A stretch of DNA of 64,000 nucleotides from Pyxicephalus adspersus (taxonomy: Eukaryota; Chordata; Amphibia; Anura; Pyxicephalidae): assembly GCF_032062135.1 (NCBI RefSeq), contig NC_092866.1:30823819-30887818 (forward strand). Direction: 5' to 3'. Below are positions 59,760-64,000 of this stretch, piece after piece. Position 1 is the first letter of the stretch. The number at the start of each line of letters is the position of its first letter. The position numbers and the translations under genes were made by a program. The notes under the pieces are model-generated. The model made no database searches. It was not told the DNA's origin and was given only the letters and a program-made list of their open reading frames with translations.

Positions 59760-60702
59760 AAAAGGAATCTGGTACCCCTCATTGTTTTTCAAATCCATGG
59801 TATAGGACACAAAAGCATTAAAACCACAACACAAGAAATAAACAAGCGATTTTGTGCCTATAATTTAAAGAAACACACACAGGCCATACTTTCCTGCTGT
59901 CTAACATGTACCAGAAATATTGTGCAAGGAAAGAAAACAAGGGTCCATTTCAAGAGTTACAAATTGATTTCACATATATGCCAAAAGCTTTCAAATGATG
60001 CCAGATAATGTTAGTATTTACAGATAGATTCAGCAGATGGGTAGAAGCTTTGTAGTCAGGAAAGAAAATGCAAAGACAGTAGCTAAGATACTATGCAAGG
60101 AGATAATTCCCAGATTTGGATGCCCAATAAGCTCAGACAATGGTACTCCATTCACCTCTAAAGTCACACAGTAAATTTCAAAAATGATGAACATAGAATG
60201 GAAGCTCCACATTCCATATCACCCCCAGAGTGCTGGAGTAGTAGAGAGGACAAAAAGGACACTGAAAGACAAACTTAGAAAAGTGGGACCCATACCTACC
60301 AGCCTTACTAGAAAAAATGGGAATGACACCCAACCCAGCTAATAACTTATCACCTTTCGAAATTTAATGGGAACACTTTTTCCCACCCCCTGGGCTATAG
60401 ACCCTTTAATTTTATTACCCAGAGATCTCGAACAAATCCAAGACTACTATGTAGCTAAACTTATTGAAAAATTGAACAGCAACTACAGAGATGTCTCTCT
60501 TTCTTTTCCTCTCCCTACAGATCAACCGATGCACCCTTTCAAGCCTAGAGACATAGTGTTGGTTAAAGTTCTGCACAAGCCCTTGGATTAGCACTTTGGA
60601 CCCCCAGTCACAGCGCAAACCATCACTAGAACAGCCGTACTGACCAGTGGAGGAACAACCTGGATACACGCCTCAAGAGTAAAGAAGGCACCGCCGATCT
60701 AG
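59760..60702 (+). pseudogene. ERV integrase
   Basis: An N-terminal zinc-binding HHCC region is followed by catalytic SSDNGTPFTS (near 60130) and HIPYHPQSAGVVERTKRTLK (near 60210-60270, catalytic Glu). The C-terminal part ends GGTTWIHASRVKKA (about 60650-60690), a gammaretrovirus-type integrase end. Several stops and at least two frame changes. Described only; not reconstructed. Confidence 0.85.
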
Positions 60703-60999
60703 AGCCAGGATGATGCTTCTTGATCCACAAGTACCAGCCTGGATGCTTGTCTGCAGTTTTGGAGCCCCAATGGTAATATTCTGTCTTGTATGGGTCAAAA
60801 CAACTTGCCACCATCACCTTCAAGATTTGCCCTTCGTTTGTCCCCAACCAAGCCATAACCTAAAGAATGACTCCGTGTCTATGCACCGGCGAGGCCTTGA
60901 GTATAGTGACTGGACTGATTTCAGGGGTAACTAATGGGAACGCCTTGCCAAAGAAATATATAATAGCTCTATGTTTAGCAAATTAAAAAAAAAAAAATA

Positions 61000-61556
61000 T
61001 GAAATACTGAATATATGTATTGTGGGTACACTTTCATAAACAGTCTAGTCTTGTGTATTCCTTCCCAAGCTTGCTTGGGTTGGAATGACCTCATAACAAG
61101 AACGTTGTGGTTGCTGATGCCCAAAAAGGTCATGGGAAACAAAGCGGCTGGGGATATACTAAATAGAATAATAAATAATGCATGTTTTTGACAGTATATC
61201 AAGGTTGTTAGGCCCAAATTAGCTAATAATGTTTTTATAACAATCTGACTGGTTGAGAACAGAGTATAATAATTAGCTGGAGATAACATAGAACTAAGTG
61301 CGGGCACCGATATGCAAACAAATGTAAGCTCTCCTCTGTGCCTCTTTCCAAATACTCTTTTCCAGAGTAAATTAAAATGGGTACTCTATGGTGAAAACAG
61401 AGTCTTGCAATCTTGATGTTAGATATGTTACACTTTTGGACTACAGTACACATCCAATAAGGGGAATTATTACCTTTTAATTAAGCAGAATGTTTTCTGT
61501 TGTTTTTTTACCCCTTCTAACACCTTTAGTCCCACTAATGCTCCTGCCTTGTTACA
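61000..61556 (+). mobile_element. ERV 3' LTR
   Basis: It starts TGAAATACTGAATATATG after an A-rich tract and ends GCCTTGTTACA. It contains a CCAATAAGG and TTTTAATTAAG segment before the U5-like end. It aligns in blocks with 35215-35769. About 557 bp. Confidence 0.85.
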
Positions 61557-61956
61557 ATCACCATGAGGGAAGGAAAAAAAAAAACCCTTATTGAGACACA
61601 GATTGGAAAGGAGGAACTGACACAGCTGCTTTAACCCTCCTCTTCTCTATCCACAAATTTTGGTTGTAGTTCTGTTCTATTGGTTCTATATGTTCTATTG
61701 TATCCTTAGCAGTACATTTTTTTCTTCTCTTTGTTCCCATTTATTTTTTTCCCCTTCATTTTATCCTATTATTGTATTAACAATTAAATTGAAAACAAAT
61801 TTTTTTTTTCAGCTACACAGCAGAAATTTTCCACTGTAGACACTTTTTCTCTATGTTCAAAAGGCACATATACACACTTTTAAAGTCTAACATTATGGTA
61901 AAATATTTTTTTTTTTAAAAAATGGTACATTATAGGAGAATAAAACCAGGTCTTAC
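61557..61956. other. DUS2 intron, nothing recognised
   Basis: T-rich, no motif seen; the donor of the DUS2 exon is at 61956-61952. Confidence 0.5.
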
Positions 61957-62022
61957 TGTTGGAAGGATGCGTATCTTGCAGGTCACAGGTTTGGAAAACC
62001 CATTTACCAATGTTTTTAATAT
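61957..62022 (-). CDS. DUS2: DUS2 exon (barrel strand with VTCKIR)
   Basis: This 66-bp exon encodes 22 residues, starting ILKTLVNG and ending KIRILPT. The acceptor is a TTCTACAG-type site read on the minus strand. The donor is GTAAG at 61956-61952. Phase is 0 at both ends, and the next exon opens with VEETV, matching the vertebrate order ILPS-LEDTLSLV. The Lys of VTCKIR is the conserved dihydrouridine synthase lysine that contacts FMN (family knowledge). The previous exon, which should encode the MGCP active-site segment, was not found up to 64000. Confidence 0.92.
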
Positions 62023-62754
62023 CTGTAGAAAAAAAGCATACATCAACTAAACTGCATTTCAGGTCATATAGATGTAATATATTCACAGCATTAGATCATA
62101 AAATTTACTGTATTCTAATTCTACTATGCATTGTATTTAATTTAATAAAGTCCATATAAAATTAATTTATTTATTAATCATAGGAATTTTGATCATATGA
62201 ATGTAATGCTTTACTCCCCTTAAACATGTAAAAATGTTCAGACAACTGAATTGAAGCAATATATTCATGGGTAAATAAGGGAGAGTTTATGCTTACATAT
62301 AAGTGTTAACAGGAACAGGCTATACATTCCAATACAATACAATACAATACAATACAATACATTCCTGTTGGCCTAGATGTTACAATTGTCATTGTAATGA
62401 TGGACTCAAATTACATACCTTATGTAACTTACCATGTAGCAGATAAAAACACTCATTGGTTAATATTGGAACAATATGACACTTACCTCTAAATGTGCTG
62501 TTCTCCAGCGTTGTGAAGTTTGTTTCCCATGTTTACAACTACCATGTCTTCTGTTCTACTGGTTCCAGCATCTTCTTGTTTCACCCATTCAGCAGACATT
62601 GCTGTTAACTCTCACAAATGTGCACTGAGGTTTCATTATTACAGTACAAAGCTTGAATCAGGGGTCAGTACACAAATAAAGACAGTTAGTAGATGTTTTT
62701 TTTTTTGTTTTGTTTTTTTCTAAGCAGAAGGGACTTATGAAGGAACATTTTACA
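62023..62754. other. DUS2 intron with an ATACA pentamer repeat
   Basis: (AATAC)n, about six units, lies at 62330-62361. No exon was recognised here. Confidence 0.6.
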
Positions 62755-63560
62755 TTTTCAGGTTGAATTTTGCATTGGTGTATGGTCGAACCAATGAAGG
62801 AGCAGAAGCAAAGGCTTTCTTCAGTAGTTGAAAGGGCTGTAGAGCCTCTGGCAACCAGGCTTTACAATTGCTCCCTCTCTTGGTCATAGAAGTAATGGGT
62901 GCAAGGAGTAGTCTTGGATGAACTGCTGGAAGTAGTTGGTGAAGCCAAGAAACCTTTGAATCGGCTTCAGACCGAGGGGTTTTGGCCAGTCTAGTACGGC
63001 CGTAACTTAGGCAGGATTTGCCGTCAGCAAACCCTCAGCAAACACAATGTCCCCAGGAATGGGACTTTAGGGAGCTCAAAGAGGCATTTCTCAGCCTTGG
63101 CATACAGTCTTTTGTACGGAAGTCGCTGCAGAACCGTTTTACCATGGTGTCGATGAAATAGTAGATCGCTAGTGCACACCAGAATATCATCCAAATAGAC
63201 AATCACGTAGACCTATATCAGGTCCCGGGAGACCTAATTCATAAAATCTTGGAATACTATAGGAGCATTGCAGAGCCCGAACAGCATAACCAAGTATTCA
63301 TAGCGGCCATCTTGGGTATTGAAGGCTGTCTTTTTTATTCACCAGCCTTGTGGATGTGAATTAAATTGTATGCACCCCGCAAATCAACCTTTGTAAAGAC
63401 AGATGCTCCTTGAAGGCGATGATCAAACAATTCAGAGATCAGAGGCTAGCAATACTTGTTGTTAGCAGTGATCTTGTTTTGACCTCTGTAGTCAATGCAG
63501 GTACTTAAAAAAAAAACAACCTTTTTCTGAACGAAGAAGATTCCAGCCCCCGCTCCTGGA
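62755..63560 (-). pseudogene. Ty3/gypsy RT fragment
   Basis: AGAGIFFVQKK and FLSTCIDYRGQNKITANNKY (about 63545-63450) are RT fingers. MIVYLDDILVCTSD (63206-63165) holds the catalytic YLDD. FLGT follows, with a final segment around 62990-62830 matching [25 protein letters not shown] and LKKAFASAPSLVRP-type wording in degraded form. It has frameshifts. It lacks RNase H and integrase downstream. Confidence 0.88.
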
Positions 63561-63593
63561 AGCGAATGCCTATCTGGACACAGAGACACCAGG

Positions 63594-63995
63594 TCATCGA
63601 GGGTAGAGGGAAGGTAACGGCCAGCAAGTTCGTCCTTTAATATAGCCTGCAACCCCCTGCCCCAATACTGCCACCAGGCCGTCATTGTTCCAATTTATTT
63701 CAGAAGCCAGGGTTCGAAATTTCACTGCATACTGGCCGACCAAGAGGGAGGCTTGACGTAGGCCCAAGATTTCTGAGGCTGCAGAAGAGCCCCAGCCAGG
63801 TTCATCAAAGACCTTAAAGAAGTTCTGTAGAAATTCATTGAAGTCTCCTAGAAAAGGATCGCCCTTTTCCCAGAGAGGTGAAGCCCAAGCTACGGCTTCC
63901 CCAGACAGCAAGGAAATTAAAAAAGCCACCTTGGTTCGCTCAGTAAGAAAGTTCCAGGGCTGCAATTGAAGCTGAATTTGGTTTAGTTCAGGCAA
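63594..63995 (-). pseudogene. Ty3/gypsy gag fragment
   Basis: ERTKVAFLISLLSGEAVAWA, SPLWEKGDPFL, FLQNFFKVFDEPGWG, and LGLRQASLLVGQYAVKFRTL appear in order, matching the retrotransposon gag capsid domain of vertebrate gypsy elements. It ends near STLDDLVSLC, after which the frame passes straight into RT. The N-terminus is beyond 64000. The 133-codon frame is open but the element is deleted. Confidence 0.88.
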
Positions 63996-64000
63996 CTTTA

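Larger units (their letters stand above)
57940..61556 (+). mobile_element. Endogenous retrovirus, class I-like, 5' LTR and RT missing
   Basis: In order: gag-like region (58060-59038), RNase H (59190-59600), integrase (59760-60700), a short env-like start (60710-60934), an A-rich polypurine-like tract (60983-60997) and a 3' LTR (61000-61556). Protease, RT, most of env and the 5' LTR are absent, and the reading frames carry stops. The solo LTR at 35215-35769 is the same family. This is a dead, old copy. Confidence 0.85.
62755..64000 (-). mobile_element. Ty3/gypsy retrotransposon, gag joined to RT by deletion
   Basis: Minus strand: gag to 63600, then RT from 63560 to about 62760, running off the window on its 5' side. 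The RT part carries the YLDD box. Protease and the start of RT are missing. Similar to the Sushi-type vertebrate gypsy elements by gag and RT wording (inference). Confidence 0.85.

Noticed and set aside
62480..62560. Search for the upstream DUS2 exon (MGCP / LSDP-KIE segment)
   Set aside because: A donor-like GTAAG on the minus strand near 62490 is present, but the translation does not match DUS2; the exon probably lies beyond 64000.

Overview
The window looks like intronic DNA from a large vertebrate genome, most likely an anuran amphibian. Six short blocks on the minus strand encode consecutive, in-phase pieces of a DUS2-type tRNA dihydrouridine synthase. All have correct splice signals and matching codon phases. 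Together they carry only 656 coding bases spread over about 49 kb, so introns average roughly 10 kb. The repeat mix (L1/Tx1-like, CR1/L2-like and DIRS-like retroelements, Tc1-like and hAT-like DNA transposons, Ty3/gypsy, a class I-like endogenous retrovirus) is typical of frogs. The organism call is inference; no sequence search was possible.

Layout. DUS2 exons, in gene order from right to left, are at 62022-61957, 53322-53252, 41488-41402, 37149-36981, 23790-23669 and 12820-12680. The first exons, including the one with the catalytic Cys, lie beyond 64000. The last exons, including the dsRNA-binding domain, lie before 1.

Between the exons: 1-1.36 kb Tc1-like fragment; 1.8-2.5 kb CR1-like; 2.5-2.9 kb L1; 3.9-10.0 kb an L1-like copy (minus) split by a nearly complete L1-like copy (plus, 4298-9557); 13.3-13.9 kb CR1-like 3' end; 14.2-16.9 kb two L1 pieces (minus); 17.0-19.4 kb L1 (plus) carrying a hAT MITE; 19.6 and 23.2 kb two copies of a fold-back MITE; 21.9-22.9 kb L1 RT; 25.2-26.1 kb L1 3' part; 28.1-30.9 kb DIRS-like element with a hAT MITE; 31.2-33.9 kb L1 pieces (minus); 35.2 kb solo LTR; 37.7 kb hAT MITE; 38.3-38.8 kb fold-back element; 39.5-41.1 kb complete Tc1-like element; 41.6-42.3 kb second Tc1-like family; 42.3-43.75 kb CR1-like; 43.76-45.96 kb DIRS-like (minus); 47.0-47.9 kb L2-like; 48.0-51.3 kb CR1-like (minus) with an L1 3' end inserted; 51.6-52.5 kb chimeric Tc1; 54.2-57.9 kb an unrecognised AT-rich repeat family in inverted copies, with a hAT MITE and a TTAA-flanked MITE in one arm only; 57.9-61.6 kb endogenous retrovirus with a 3' LTR; 62.8-64 kb Ty3/gypsy (minus).

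The only host gene I can support is DUS2. No tRNA, rRNA, CRISPR or bacterial-type features were seen. All transposon proteins are broken. In several retroelements the reverse transcriptase palm is the missing part. The most unexplained structure is the 51.7-57.9 kb repeat family, together with a recurring hairpin-like motif (CCTGA-GAAGC ... GCGAAAC-CGT) found five times in otherwise different AT-rich repeats.
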